From: CBDAPE01 sp965198325
GTDB lineage: Bacteria > Pseudomonadota > Alphaproteobacteria > UBA828 > JAPUJA01
DNA length: 64,000 bases
Reading direction: 5' to 3'
Assembly (NCBI GenBank): GCA_965198325.1
Contig: CBDAPE010000013.1
Coordinates: forward strand, 124,001 to 188,000
Shown here: piece after piece, positions 43,007-51,347 of the stretch
How the letters are laid out: each line of letters begins with the position of its first letter
Position numbering within the stretch: position 1 is the stretch's first letter
Notes under the pieces: generated by a model
Databases searched by the model: none
What the model saw: the letters and a program-made list of their open reading frames with translations, nothing else
What the model was told of the DNA's origin: nothing
Translations under genes and position numbers: made by a program

Positions 43007-43861
43007 ATGGCGGAATCGGCAAGACGGGTGCGCCGGGTCGAGGCCCGGGGCGGGGTTTCGATGCCCGCGATGGGCCTGGGCACCTGGGACATGGGGGTCG
43101 ACGCGGGCAAGCGCGGCCTGGAGGTCAAGGCGCTCCGCATGGGCCTCGATCTGGGCATGGACCTGATCGACACCGCGGAGATGTATGCCAAGGGCGGCGC
43201 CGAGAAGGTGGTCGGCGAGGCCATCGCGGGACGGCGCGACGAGCTGTTCCTGGTTTCGAAGGTTCTGCCCGAGAACGCGTCCTACGGCGATACCATCAAG
43301 CATTGCGAGGCGAGCCTGAAACGGCTCAAGACCGACCGGCTCGACCTCTATCTGCTGCACTGGATCGGCGAGCACCCGATTCCTGAGACCCTGCAGGCCT
43401 TCGACAAGCTCAAGACCGACGGCAAGATCGTGAACTACGGGGTGTCGAACTTCGACATCGCGGCGATGCGCGAATGCGAGCAGGCGACGCTCGGGCGCAA
43501 GGTGATCACCAACCAGGTGCTCTACAACCTCGGCCGCCGCAACATCGACTTCCAGCTGCTCGACTGGTGCTGGGAGCGCAAGATCGCCGTGATGGCCTAT
43601 TCGCCGCTCCACCAGGCGAAGCTCGAAAGCAAGCAGGCGCTCAAGAGCGTCGCGGCGCGCCACGACGTGAGCCCTGAGACCATCGCGATCGCCTGGACGC
43701 TCCGCCACCCCGGGCTGATCTCGATTCCCAAGGCGAGCAACCCGGACCACATCAAGGCCAACCGCCAGGCGGTCGAGATCACGCTGATGGAAGAGGACCT
43801 GGCCGCGCTCGACGCGGACTATCCCCCGCCGACGAGCGAAACGGGCATCGATCTGTTGTGA
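43007..43861 (+). CDS. Aldo/keto reductase, copy 1
   Basis: 284-aa TIM-barrel NADPH reductase. The catalytic tetrad is Asp55, Tyr60, Lys85 and His118 (LIDTAEMYAKGG, LVSKVLPEN, LYLLHWIG). The NADP-binding end is LISIPKASNPDHIKANRQAV. A 6-bp perfect hairpin (42961-42977) sits in its leader. It is paired with a duplicate at 44168-45022, and both are followed within 10 bp by the end of a convergent PLP decarboxylase gene or its fragment. Confidence 0.94.
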   Translation: MAESARRVRRVEARGGVSMPAMGLGTWDMGVDAGKRGLEVKALRMGLDLGMDLIDTAEMYAKGGAEKVVGEAIAGRRDELFLVSKVLPENASYGDTIKHCEASLKRLKTDRLDLYLLHWIGEHPIPETLQAFDKLKTDGKIVNYGVSNFDIAAMRECEQATLGRKVITNQVLYNLGRRNIDFQLLDWCWERKIAVMAYSPLHQAKLESKQALKSVAARHDVSPETIAIAWTLRHPGLISIPKASNPDHIKANRQAVEITLMEEDLAALDADYPPPTSETGIDLL

Positions 43862-43865
43862 GGAG

Positions 43866-44069
43866 TTAGGCGTAAACCGAGCCCGCGCCCGATCCGGTGA
43901 TCTCGCCGGCGCGGACTTTTTCAACGATTTCCCCCAGATCGGCGAGGTCGGCGTCGGCAAAGGCGTCGTGGATCGGTGCCGGCGCGAAGTGGGCGGCGTC
44001 GGGCTCAAGGCCGCGCGCGATGCGCGGTACGAGGAGTCGTGCCACAGACCCCATCAGTTCAGTCTTCAT
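43866..44069 (-). pseudogene. 3' fragment of a duplicated PLP decarboxylase gene
   Basis: The last 50 or so codons match the end of the intact gene at 45032-46312: ARGLEPDAAHFAPAPIHDAF here, ARGIEPDAVHFALAPLHDAF there, both ending VEKVRAGEIT, a short variable stretch, then VYA. The upstream 1.1 kb of the gene is absent. The fragment stands in the same position relative to reductase copy 1 as the intact gene does to copy 2, so it is the scar of a tandem duplication. Confidence 0.85.
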
Positions 44070-44167
44070 CGCGGTTTATGGAATCTGTTAGCATGGCGCA
44101 TAATCGGGTTAGCGTTAGGCAACTATGCGGATCGGCATAGCGCCGACAACAGGGAGGGCGCCAAGGG

Positions 44168-45022
44168 TTGACGGGCAAGAGCGGACAGGTGCGCCGAGTG
44201 GCGATGCGCGAGGGCGTGGCGATGCCGGCACTAGGCCTGGGCACCTGGCAGATGGGGGTGGACGCAGCCGCCAAGGCAAACGAGGTGGCGGCGCTGAAAT
44301 ACGGCCTCGACCTGGGCATGGGCCTGATCGACACCGCGGAAATGTACGCCGACGGCGGCGCAGAGGAAGTGGTGTGCGAGGCTATCGAGGGCCGGCGCGA
44401 CGAGGTTTTCCTGGTCTCGAAGGTGCTGCCCGAGAACGCCAGCTTCGATGGCACGCTCAAGGCCTGCGAGAACAGCCTGAAGCGGCTGGGCACGGACCGC
44501 CTGGACCTTTATTTGCTGCACTGGATCGGCAAGCACTCGGTGGCCGAGACCCTCGAAGCGTTCGACCGGCTCAAGCGCGACGGCAAGATCGTCCACTACG
44601 GGGTCTCGAACTTCGACCTCGACGCCATGCGCGAGGCCGAGGACACACCGCTGGGGCGGCGCGTGGTGACCAACCAGCTGCTCTACAACCTGGAGCATAG
44701 GACCATCGATTTCGAGCTGCTGGACTGGTGCTGGGCGCAGGGCATTTCGGTCATGGCCTATATGCCGCTGCATGAGGCGAAACTGGAGATCAAGACCGCA
44801 CTCAAAGAGGTGGCCAAGCGCCACGGGGTGACGCCCGAGACCATCGCCATCGCCTGGACGCTGCGCCATCCGGCGCTGATCTCGATTCCCAAGGCGGTCA
44901 AGCGCGAGCATATCGAGGCCAACCGCCAGGCCATCGAGATAAAGCTCAGCGAGGACGACCTCGCCGCGCTGGACCGCGACTACCTGCCGCCCACGGAAGA
45001 GCGCGGGATTGAGATATTGTAG
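44168..45022 (+). CDS. Aldo/keto reductase, copy 2
   Basis: 284-aa paralogue with the same tetrad (Asp55, Tyr60, Lys85, His118) and the end LISIPKAVKREHIEANRQAI. It uses a TTG start with GGGAGGG upstream. It has diverged clearly from copy 1, so the duplication is old and both copies seem to be kept for separate jobs. Confidence 0.93.
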   Translation: MTGKSGQVRRVAMREGVAMPALGLGTWQMGVDAAAKANEVAALKYGLDLGMGLIDTAEMYADGGAEEVVCEAIEGRRDEVFLVSKVLPENASFDGTLKACENSLKRLGTDRLDLYLLHWIGKHSVAETLEAFDRLKRDGKIVHYGVSNFDLDAMREAEDTPLGRRVVTNQLLYNLEHRTIDFELLDWCWAQGISVMAYMPLHEAKLEIKTALKEVAKRHGVTPETIAIAWTLRHPALISIPKAVKREHIEANRQAIEIKLSEDDLAALDRDYLPPTEERGIEIL

Positions 45023-45031
45023 GGGGAGGAG

Positions 45032-46312
45032 TTACGCGTACACAGCACCCTTGCCCGAGGCGGTGATCTCGCCGGCGCGGACTTTTTCGACGACCTCGCG
45101 CAGGTCGGCGGCGTAGGCCTCGGAAAATGCGTCATGGAGCGGGGCCAGCGCGAAATGGACGGCGTCGGGCTCGATGCCGCGCGCGAACAGCCAGCCCCGG
45201 GCCTTGAGGCCTTCCGCGACGGCGTTGATGTCGAGCGCGGCATCGGCCGAGCCGAAGCTCGCCATGGGGATGTGGGGCTCGCCGTGGATCACGAGGCCGT
45301 CGAGCGCGCGGATGCCTTCGAGGATGACGTCGCGCGCACTCATCGCGCGCCGGGTGGCATCGAGGTAGCCCGCCTCGCCCAGATGGCGCATCGAGGCCCA
45401 CGCGGCCGCCCGGGGCCCGCCGGTGTGGGAGCCCCCCAAGGTCTCGGTGTGGTAGGAGCCGAACGGCCAGTCGGAAAAGCCGAAATGGCCGACGTCCTTC
45501 ATCTCTTCGGTGCGAAACAGCAGGGTCGAGGCGTCTTTCGGGGAATAGCCGAACTTGTGCAGGTCGGCGGAGATCGAGAAGACGCCGGGAACCGCGAAGT
45601 CGAAATCGGGCACCGGGTAGCCCAGTTTACGCACGAAGGGGAGCACGTAGCCGCCGACGCAGGCATCGACATGCATCCAGGCACCGACCTTGGAGGCCAG
45701 GTCCGCCAGCTCGGCGATCGGATCGACCACCGCGAAGGGAAAGCACGGTGCCGAGCCCACCACGAGGACGACATCGTCGGTGAGCGCGGCGTCCATCGAC
45801 GCGACGTCGGCGCGGAAATCCTCACCGTGCGGGATGCGCACGACATAGAGGCCGTAGTAATGGGCGGCCTTGTTGAACGCCGGGTGGGCGGTGCGCGGCG
45901 CCAGGATCACGGGGCGGGCGACCTCGGGGCGGTGCTCACGCGCCCAGTCGCGCGCGAGCAGGACCGCCATCAGCACGCTCTCGGTGCCGCCCGAGGTGAA
46001 CACGCCCGCACCGCCGACCGGCGCGTTCAGGAGGTCGAGCGCCATGGCGACGATCTCGTCGTCGAAGGCCGCGAGCGAGGGATAGAAGCCCTGCCCGCCC
46101 TTGCCCTCGATGTCGCCCCGCAGTAGCGCGTTCTCGTGGAGGAATTGCCGATAGGCCACATCCTGTACAGCGGTGTGCTCGTCGGTGACCTGATAGCAGC
46201 CGATCAGCACCCGGCCGGTATGCTGGTCCGCGTCGAGCGCGTGCGCCTCGTCGAGAGCGGCGGCGATGGCGTCGGGCGCGAGGCCGTCGGCGGGAAGCTT
46301 CACATTGGACAT
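45032..46312 (-). CDS. PLP-dependent decarboxylase / sphingosine-1-phosphate lyase-like
   Basis: 426-aa fold-type I PLP enzyme of the group II decarboxylase/S1P-lyase clan. It has GVFTSGGTESVLMAVLLARD (cofactor phosphate loop), Asp216 in AWMHVDACVGGYVLPF, and Schiff-base Lys253 in SADLHKFGYSPK. It could cleave an amino acid or an amino-alcohol phosphate. The neighbouring aldo/keto reductase would reduce an aldehyde product, which is a reasonable pairing but inferred. Confidence 0.88.
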   Translation of the reverse strand: MSNVKLPADGLAPDAIAAALDEAHALDADQHTGRVLIGCYQVTDEHTAVQDVAYRQFLHENALLRGDIEGKGGQGFYPSLAAFDDEIVAMALDLLNAPVGGAGVFTSGGTESVLMAVLLARDWAREHRPEVARPVILAPRTAHPAFNKAAHYYGLYVVRIPHGEDFRADVASMDAALTDDVVLVVGSAPCFPFAVVDPIAELADLASKVGAWMHVDACVGGYVLPFVRKLGYPVPDFDFAVPGVFSISADLHKFGYSPKDASTLLFRTEEMKDVGHFGFSDWPFGSYHTETLGGSHTGGPRAAAWASMRHLGEAGYLDATRRAMSARDVILEGIRALDGLVIHGEPHIPMASFGSADAALDINAVAEGLKARGWLFARGIEPDAVHFALAPLHDAFSEAYAADLREVVEKVRAGEITASGKGAVYA

Positions 46313-46352
46313 GGCAATCCTCTCGGACCCGGGGGCGGAAACGAAGGGGAGC

Positions 46353-46907
46353 TTAAGCCCCGGCGGGCGGGATTTCCAGCGGCGCGGGCGCCTCTCGCGC
46401 GCGCACCCGGGCGCCCGCCGCGCGGAGCCAGTGGAAGCCCGCGATCTGGCAGCCGATCGCCGCGGTGAAGAGGTAGATGCCCGGGTTGGTGTGAGCGTCG
46501 CCCAGCAGGCTCAGCTTGGTCGACACGATGGCAACAGCCAGGATCAGGACCTCGAGCAGGGACCATTTGCCGAGCGCGGTGATCCAGCCCAGCAGCCGGT
46601 CGAAGCGGGTTTCGTCGGCGGGCACAGCAAACCAGATGACGGTTGCGAAGGCGAGCCGGCCCACGGGCAAGGCGATGCCGAAAAAGCCCAGCAGGACGAA
46701 GAGCAGCACCTCGCCCTCGCGCAGCAGGGTGACCAGACTGTCGAGGATCGAGAACTCCTCCGAGAAGACGAAGAAGGTTTCGATCGTCATGAGGGGCAGG
46801 ACGAGGCCCGCGGGCAGCAGCCCCACCCCGGCCGCGAGCAGCACGGGCAGGGCGCGGTCGCGGCCCGTCGCGGTGGCGGCGATCGAGCGGGAGTGGACCA
46901 GCGGCAT
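46353..46907 (-). CDS. Paraquat-inducible protein A-type membrane protein
   Basis: 184 aa with four hydrophobic helices and the PqiA-domain pattern FSILDSLVTLLREGEVLLFV then LGKWSLLEVLILAVAIVSTK. It is a single-domain version of PqiA, part of systems linked to envelope lipid transport. No pqiB/mlaD-like partner is adjacent. It lies 40 bp upstream of the PLP gene on the same strand. Confidence 0.83.
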   Translation of the reverse strand: MPLVHSRSIAATATGRDRALPVLLAAGVGLLPAGLVLPLMTIETFFVFSEEFSILDSLVTLLREGEVLLFVLLGFFGIALPVGRLAFATVIWFAVPADETRFDRLLGWITALGKWSLLEVLILAVAIVSTKLSLLGDAHTNPGIYLFTAAIGCQIAGFHWLRAAGARVRAREAPAPLEIPPAGA

Positions 46908-46989
46908 GATGTGTTCTCGTGCATTATCCGTTTAGCCTTGAGAGAATCAAAGCTAAACGGCGTTCAGTCGCCACGCAGGCGAATTTGCG

Positions 46990-47190
46990 ATGCGCTCGTT
47001 GAGGATCGACCCCGAGCGCACCGGGCGGAGCGAGGACGCGCTGATGGAAGAGGTCTATGGTCGCCAGGCCTTCCCCGGCCTGATGGAGCCCGAGGACATG
47101 ATTCCCGGCACCTTGTTCCTGGCCTCGGACGGCGCGCGGGACATCACCGGCCAGACGCTCCATATCGACCGCGGCGAGATCATGGACTGA
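46990..47190 (+). pseudogene. C-terminal fragment of an SDR
   Basis: About 65 codons reading MEPEDMIPGTLFLASDGARD then ITGQTLHIDRGEIMD, the standard SDR C-terminus (substrate loop, LFLASD, ITGQ, DGG-like end). The Rossmann core and catalytic residues are missing. It is a remnant between convergent genes, not a working enzyme. Confidence 0.8.
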
Positions 47191-47206
47191 CGAGTGGCGG
47201 CGCGGC

Positions 47207-49228
47207 CTATTCCGCCGCCTCGTCGCGGTCGGGCGCGGCCAGGCCGATCATCGCGGCCATGATGTCCGTGAGCTCGAAATCCTTGGGCGTGAAGACCCTC
47301 GCCACGCCGGCCTCGAGCAGGCGCCGCTCGTCGTCTTCGCGGATGATCCCGCCGACGACCACGGGCACGTCGCTCAAGCCCGCCGCCGCCATCTTCTCGA
47401 GAACCTCCTCAACAAGCGGCAGGTGGGAGCCCGAGAGCACCGAGAGGCCGACGATGTGGACCGCACCCTGGGCGGCCTGCTCGACGATCTCCCCAGGCGT
47501 CAGCCGGATGCCGTCGTAGAGGACCTCCATGCCGCAATCGCGCGCGGTCACGGCGATCTGCTCGGCGCCGTTGGAATGGCCGTCGAGCCCGGGTTTTCCG
47601 ACCAGCAGGGTGAGCGGACGGCCGAGACGCTTGGCGGCGGCGGCGGCCGCGTCGCGCAGCTCGTTGTAGCGCCCGGCGAGCGGGCTGTTGCCGATCGCGG
47701 CGTCGAGCCGGACGCCCGCAACCCCCGTGGGCGCGCGGTATTCGCCGAAGATCTCGCGCAAGGCGCCCGCCCATTCGCCGGTGGTCACGCCCGCATGGGC
47801 GCAGGCGATCGAGGGCTCCATGATGTTGCGCCCTTCCGCGGCCGCGTTGACGAGCCCCGCCAGGGCTTGTTTTACGGCGCCGGCGTCCCGGGCCTCGCGC
47901 CAGGCCACGAGCCGGGCGATCTGCTGGTCTTCCGCTGCCGGATCGACGGCAAGGAAGGCGTCCGCCCCCTCGGCGGTGAGCGGCGAGGGCGCGGTCTCGG
48001 TAAAGGCGTTGACCCCGACGACGGTCTGCTCGCCCGATTCGATGGCCTTGACGCGAAGCGCGTTGGATTCCACGAGGCGCTGCTTCATGTAGCTCGAGTC
48101 GATCGCCTGCAGCGCGCCACCCATCGCCTCGATGGCAGCGAGCTCGGTCCTGGCGTCGGCGACCAGCTCGGCGGTCTTGGCCTCGATCACGCCCGAGCCT
48201 TCGAAGATGTCGTCGAATTCGAGTAGGTCGGTCTCGAAGGCGACGATCTGCTGGAGGCGCAGGCTCCATTGCTGATCCCACGGACGCGGCAGGCCCATCG
48301 CCTCGTTCCAGGCCGGGAGTTGAACCGCCCGGGCGCGCGCGTCCTTGGACAGCACCACAGCCAGCATCTCGAGCAAGACGCGATAGACGTTGTTTTCGGG
48401 TTGCTGCGCAGTCAACCCCAGGGAATTGACCTGAACGCCATAGCGAAAGCGGCGGTATTTCGGGTCGGTCACGGCGTAGCGCTTAGCGGTGATCTCGTCC
48501 CACAGCTCGACGAAGGCGCGCATCTTGCAGATCTCGGTTACCAGGCGCACGCCGGCGTTCACGAAGAAGCTGATGCGCCCGACCAGGCGCGGGAAGTCCT
48601 CCGCGGAGACGTCGCCGCGCGACCTGACCGCGTCGAGCACGGCGATCGCATTGGCGAGCGCGAAGGCGAGCTCTTCGACGGTCGTCGCGCCCGCCTCCTG
48701 GAGATGGTAGGAGCAGATGTTGACCGGATTCCACTTCGGGATCTCGGACGCGGCGAACGCGATGACGTCGGTGGTCAGGCGCAGGGAAGGCGCCGGCGGA
48801 TAGATGTGGGTGCCCCGCGAGAGATATTCCTTGATGATGTCGTTCTGGACCGTGCCGGCCAGCGCATCCCGCGCGATGCCCTGCTTCTCGGCGACCGCGA
48901 CGTAGAGCGCCAGCAGCCAGGGCGCGGGCGCGTTGATCGTCATCGAGGTGTTCATCCGATCCAGCGGGATGCCGTCGAACAGGGTCTCCATGTCGCCCAG
49001 ATGGCCGATAGGCACACCGACCTTGCCGACCTCGCCCCGGGCCAGGGGATGATCGGCGTCGTAACCGGTCTGGGTCGGCAGATCGAAGGCGACCGAAAGG
49101 CCGGTCTGGCCCTTGGCGAGATTGGTGCGGTAGAGCGCGTTCGAGGCGGCCGCCGTGCTGTGACCCGAATAGGTCCGCATCAGCCACGGCCGGTCCCGCG
49201 GAATCAGTGGCTTTTCGGCGTCGCTCAC
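47207..49228 (-). CDS. ecm: Ethylmalonyl-CoA mutase-type (MeaA) B12 enzyme
   Basis: 673-aa adenosylcobalamin mutase with catalytic and B12 domains in one chain. Motifs include MRTYSGHSTAAASN, LSVAFDLPTQTGYDADHPL, RMNTSMTINAPAPW, ICSYHLQEAGATTVEELAF, and the cobalamin-binding DGHSNG near residue 545. Length and single-chain layout fit MeaA/ethylmalonyl-CoA mutase of the glyoxylate-regenerating ethylmalonyl-CoA pathway better than MutA/B. Sequence alone cannot fully exclude methylmalonyl-CoA as substrate. It stands alone here. Confidence 0.9.
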   Translation of the reverse strand: MSDAEKPLIPRDRPWLMRTYSGHSTAAASNALYRTNLAKGQTGLSVAFDLPTQTGYDADHPLARGEVGKVGVPIGHLGDMETLFDGIPLDRMNTSMTINAPAPWLLALYVAVAEKQGIARDALAGTVQNDIIKEYLSRGTHIYPPAPSLRLTTDVIAFAASEIPKWNPVNICSYHLQEAGATTVEELAFALANAIAVLDAVRSRGDVSAEDFPRLVGRISFFVNAGVRLVTEICKMRAFVELWDEITAKRYAVTDPKYRRFRYGVQVNSLGLTAQQPENNVYRVLLEMLAVVLSKDARARAVQLPAWNEAMGLPRPWDQQWSLRLQQIVAFETDLLEFDDIFEGSGVIEAKTAELVADARTELAAIEAMGGALQAIDSSYMKQRLVESNALRVKAIESGEQTVVGVNAFTETAPSPLTAEGADAFLAVDPAAEDQQIARLVAWREARDAGAVKQALAGLVNAAAEGRNIMEPSIACAHAGVTTGEWAGALREIFGEYRAPTGVAGVRLDAAIGNSPLAGRYNELRDAAAAAAKRLGRPLTLLVGKPGLDGHSNGAEQIAVTARDCGMEVLYDGIRLTPGEIVEQAAQGAVHIVGLSVLSGSHLPLVEEVLEKMAAAGLSDVPVVVGGIIREDDERRLLEAGVARVFTPKDFELTDIMAAMIGLAAPDRDEAAE

Positions 49229-49471
49229 GGGCGCAATCCTGCTCTCGACGGGCGCTGCATGGCGGCTATCTTACTTCAGCGGCAAAAATGCTGCATCGCA
49301 AAAAATCTTGCAAAAGCAGCGAAAGATTGGAACCCTCCCCTGCTGTCAGCGGACCGCAGGGACTGGCCCGGGAGCGGCCCGGGAGCGGGCCGAAACTGGA
49401 GTGACCCCCTAAAAGTGGTCCAGATTTATTGAAGAGTTTGGCGCATTTTGCCCCCTCGAAAGGAGGACGAA

Positions 49472-49750
49472 ATGAGCCGTAAACGCTACACCTCAGAACG
49501 GATTATCAGCATGTTGCGCGAAGCCGAGGTGGCTTTGGCGCAGGGCCAGTCGGTTGGTCAAGCTTGTCGCACGCTCGGCGTATCGGAGCAGAGTTACTAT
49601 CGCTGGCGCAAGGAATATAGCGGCCTTCGTACTGACCAGGCCAAGCGTCTGAAGGACCTGGAGAAGGAGAATGGCCGTCTCCGCAAGGCGATCTCGGATC
49701 TGACGTTGGATAAGCTGATCTTGAAAGAGGCGCTTGAGGGAAATTGCTAA
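49472..49750 (+). CDS. IS3-family transposase OrfA
   Basis: 92-aa helix-turn-helix protein (TSERIISMLREAEVALAQGQ, LGVSEQSYYRWRKEYSGL) with a leucine-zipper-like tail (KRLKDLEKENGRLRKAISDL). It binds the IS ends and is normally fused to OrfB by a -1 ribosomal frameshift, consistent with the 7-base overlap and relative frames here. The ATG at 49472 follows AAAGGAGGAC. Confidence 0.95.
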   Translation: MSRKRYTSERIISMLREAEVALAQGQSVGQACRTLGVSEQSYYRWRKEYSGLRTDQAKRLKDLEKENGRLRKAISDLTLDKLILKEALEGNC

Positions 49751-50649
49751 GCTCCGCCCGTCGCCGGCAGTGTGTTGATCATCTCCAGGCCGAACTGGGG
49801 ATCTCCGAGCGACGGGCCTGTGCTGTTGCAGGCCAACATCGCTCAACCCAGCGCAAGAGACCCCGTGGTCGGGATGATGAAGAGGCCCTCACGGCCGCGA
49901 TCATCCGCTTGGCCAGCCAGTATGGCAGATATGGCGATCGGCGGATCACTGCCTTGCTCAGGACCGAAGGTTGGCACGTGAACGCCAAGCGGGTCCAGCG
50001 CATCTGGCGGCGGGAGGGGCTGAAGCTCCCACAGAAGCAACCGAAACGGGGCAGGCTGTGGCTCAACGACGGATCCTGCATCCGTCTGCGGCCGTGCTGG
50101 CCCAATCACGTCTGGTCCTATGACTTCGTCATGGATCGAACACACGATGGGAGGACGTTCCGCATGCTCACCGTGATCGATGAGTTCACCAGGCGGTGCA
50201 TGGCCGTTGTCGTCGAGCGAAGATTGAACTCGGACAATGTCCTCCATTGTCTGACCGAGCTCTTCGTCCAACATGGCCCGCCGGATCATATCCGTTCCGA
50301 CAACGGCTCAGAGTTTACCGCTCATGCCGTCCGCGACTGGCTCGGCAGGATCGGCGTCAAGACCCTCTATATCGAGCCCGGGTCACCTTGGGAGAACGGA
50401 TACAACGAGAGCTTCAACTCAAAGCTCCGGGACGAAATCCTGAACACGGAGATCTTCTCTACACTGAAGCAGGCCAAAGTGCTGATCGAACGATGGCGCC
50501 ATCACTATAATACCATCCGGCCGCATAGCTCGCTCGGATACAGACCGCCGGCCCCAGAAACCATCTTGCCAAACGTTGAGGGGCCAACCTACCCTGTTGA
50601 GGGGCTACGGGCGGCCCATCAACTTAACCCGCGCCAAACTCTAACTTAA
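49744..50649 (+). CDS. IS3-family transposase OrfB (DDE integrase domain)
   Basis: About 301 aa with the retroviral-integrase-like catalytic core: Asp in VWSYDFVMDRT, Asp in HIRSDNGSEFTA, Glu in WENGYNESFNSKLRDE. An HTH_21-like segment (YGDRRITALLRTEGWHVNAK) precedes it. The first codon is TTG, so it is probably made as the OrfAB fusion. The frame is intact and likely active. Confidence 0.95.
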   Translation: MLSSARRRQCVDHLQAELGISERRACAVAGQHRSTQRKRPRGRDDEEALTAAIIRLASQYGRYGDRRITALLRTEGWHVNAKRVQRIWRREGLKLPQKQPKRGRLWLNDGSCIRLRPCWPNHVWSYDFVMDRTHDGRTFRMLTVIDEFTRRCMAVVVERRLNSDNVLHCLTELFVQHGPPDHIRSDNGSEFTAHAVRDWLGRIGVKTLYIEPGSPWENGYNESFNSKLRDEILNTEIFSTLKQAKVLIERWRHHYNTIRPHSSLGYRPPAPETILPNVEGPTYPVEGLRAAHQLNPRQTLT

Positions 50650-50855
50650 GCGCTGGACCACTAATCGGGGGCAGGCCATTCAACCGAAACCCGAACACCC
50701 TCCTCCCCTCGTAGCGGCGCCGAACCGGATCGATCGACCCGGCTTCCCGGCCGCAAACGCGGCGCCACGATCGAGGGTCGACCCGGACAAACCACCGGCG
50801 CTCTGTCGAGAACCTGCCCGCCCGTCCGCCGCACCCTGGAGCGAGGGCGTCCCTC

Positions 50856-51347
50856 ATGACCGTTCTCTCCAGATCTCTCGATGTGGCTGCCCAACTCCGG
50901 GCGCTGGAACCCATGGACGGCGCGGGTCTGCGTGCCGAATGGCGAAGGCTCTATCGCTCGACACCCCCGAAGCGGGTCTCCCGCGAGCTTTTGATCCTGG
51001 GTGTTGCCTGGAAGATCCAGGAGCGGGTCCAGGGAGGGTTCAGCACCGCCACGAACCGCAGGCTCGCGGCCCTCACGCGATCCCTCGCCCAGGACGGTGA
51101 CATCGCACGCGCGCGCGTTACCCGGCCGAAGCCGGGCAGCAGGCTGATCCGGGAATGGGGTGGCCGGACTCACAGTGTGGCGGTTAGCGAAGACGGGTTC
51201 GAGTGGAACGGCAAGACCTGGCGCTCGCTCTCGGCCATCGCCCGCGAGATCACCGGCGCCCATTGGTCGGGTCCGCGCTTCTTCGGGGTCACCGGACGAT
51301 CGCCTGCGCGGGCCGGGGCGCCGGTTACGGGTCATGGCGACGACTAG
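50856..51347 (+). CDS. DUF2924-domain protein
   Basis: 163-aa basic protein: LEPMDGAGLRAEWRRLYRST, RELLILGVAWKIQERVQGGF, then SVAVSEDGFEWNGKTWRSLS and AREITGAHWSGPRFFGV. DUF2924 proteins sit directly upstream of large serine recombinases in alphaproteobacterial elements, as here with a 14-bp overlap. A recombination-partner or DNA-binding role is inferred from that linkage. The 182 bp between the IS end and this gene show nothing recognisable. Confidence 0.88.
   Translation: MTVLSRSLDVAAQLRALEPMDGAGLRAEWRRLYRSTPPKRVSRELLILGVAWKIQERVQGGFSTATNRRLAALTRSLAQDGDIARARVTRPKPGSRLIREWGGRTHSVAVSEDGFEWNGKTWRSLSAIAREITGAHWSGPRFFGVTGRSPARAGAPVTGHGDD

Larger units (their letters stand above)
49402..50673 (+). 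mobile_element. IS3-family insertion sequence, complete
   Basis: 1272 bp bounded by imperfect 43-bp inverted repeats (49402-49444 and 50631-50673). Both begin TG(A)CCCCC, share GTGGTCCAG and end GAGTTTGGCGC. It contains overlapping orfA and orfB with a full DDE domain. No matching target-site duplication is visible at the ends (GAG on the left, GGC on the right), so flanking DNA has probably rearranged since insertion. It marks the start of the mobile zone. Confidence 0.93.

Noticed and set aside
42593..44008. Apparent 719-codon frame continuing upstream of the creatininase-family gene
   Set aside because: It runs antisense through an aldo/keto reductase gene; the real gene starts at the GTG at 42592, coupled to the small membrane protein.
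46990..47190. A complete small SDR-like enzyme
   Set aside because: Only the C-terminal segment is present, without cofactor loop or catalytic residues.
49396..50680. Target-site duplication around the IS3-family element
   Set aside because: Three- to five-base flanks on the two sides do not match.
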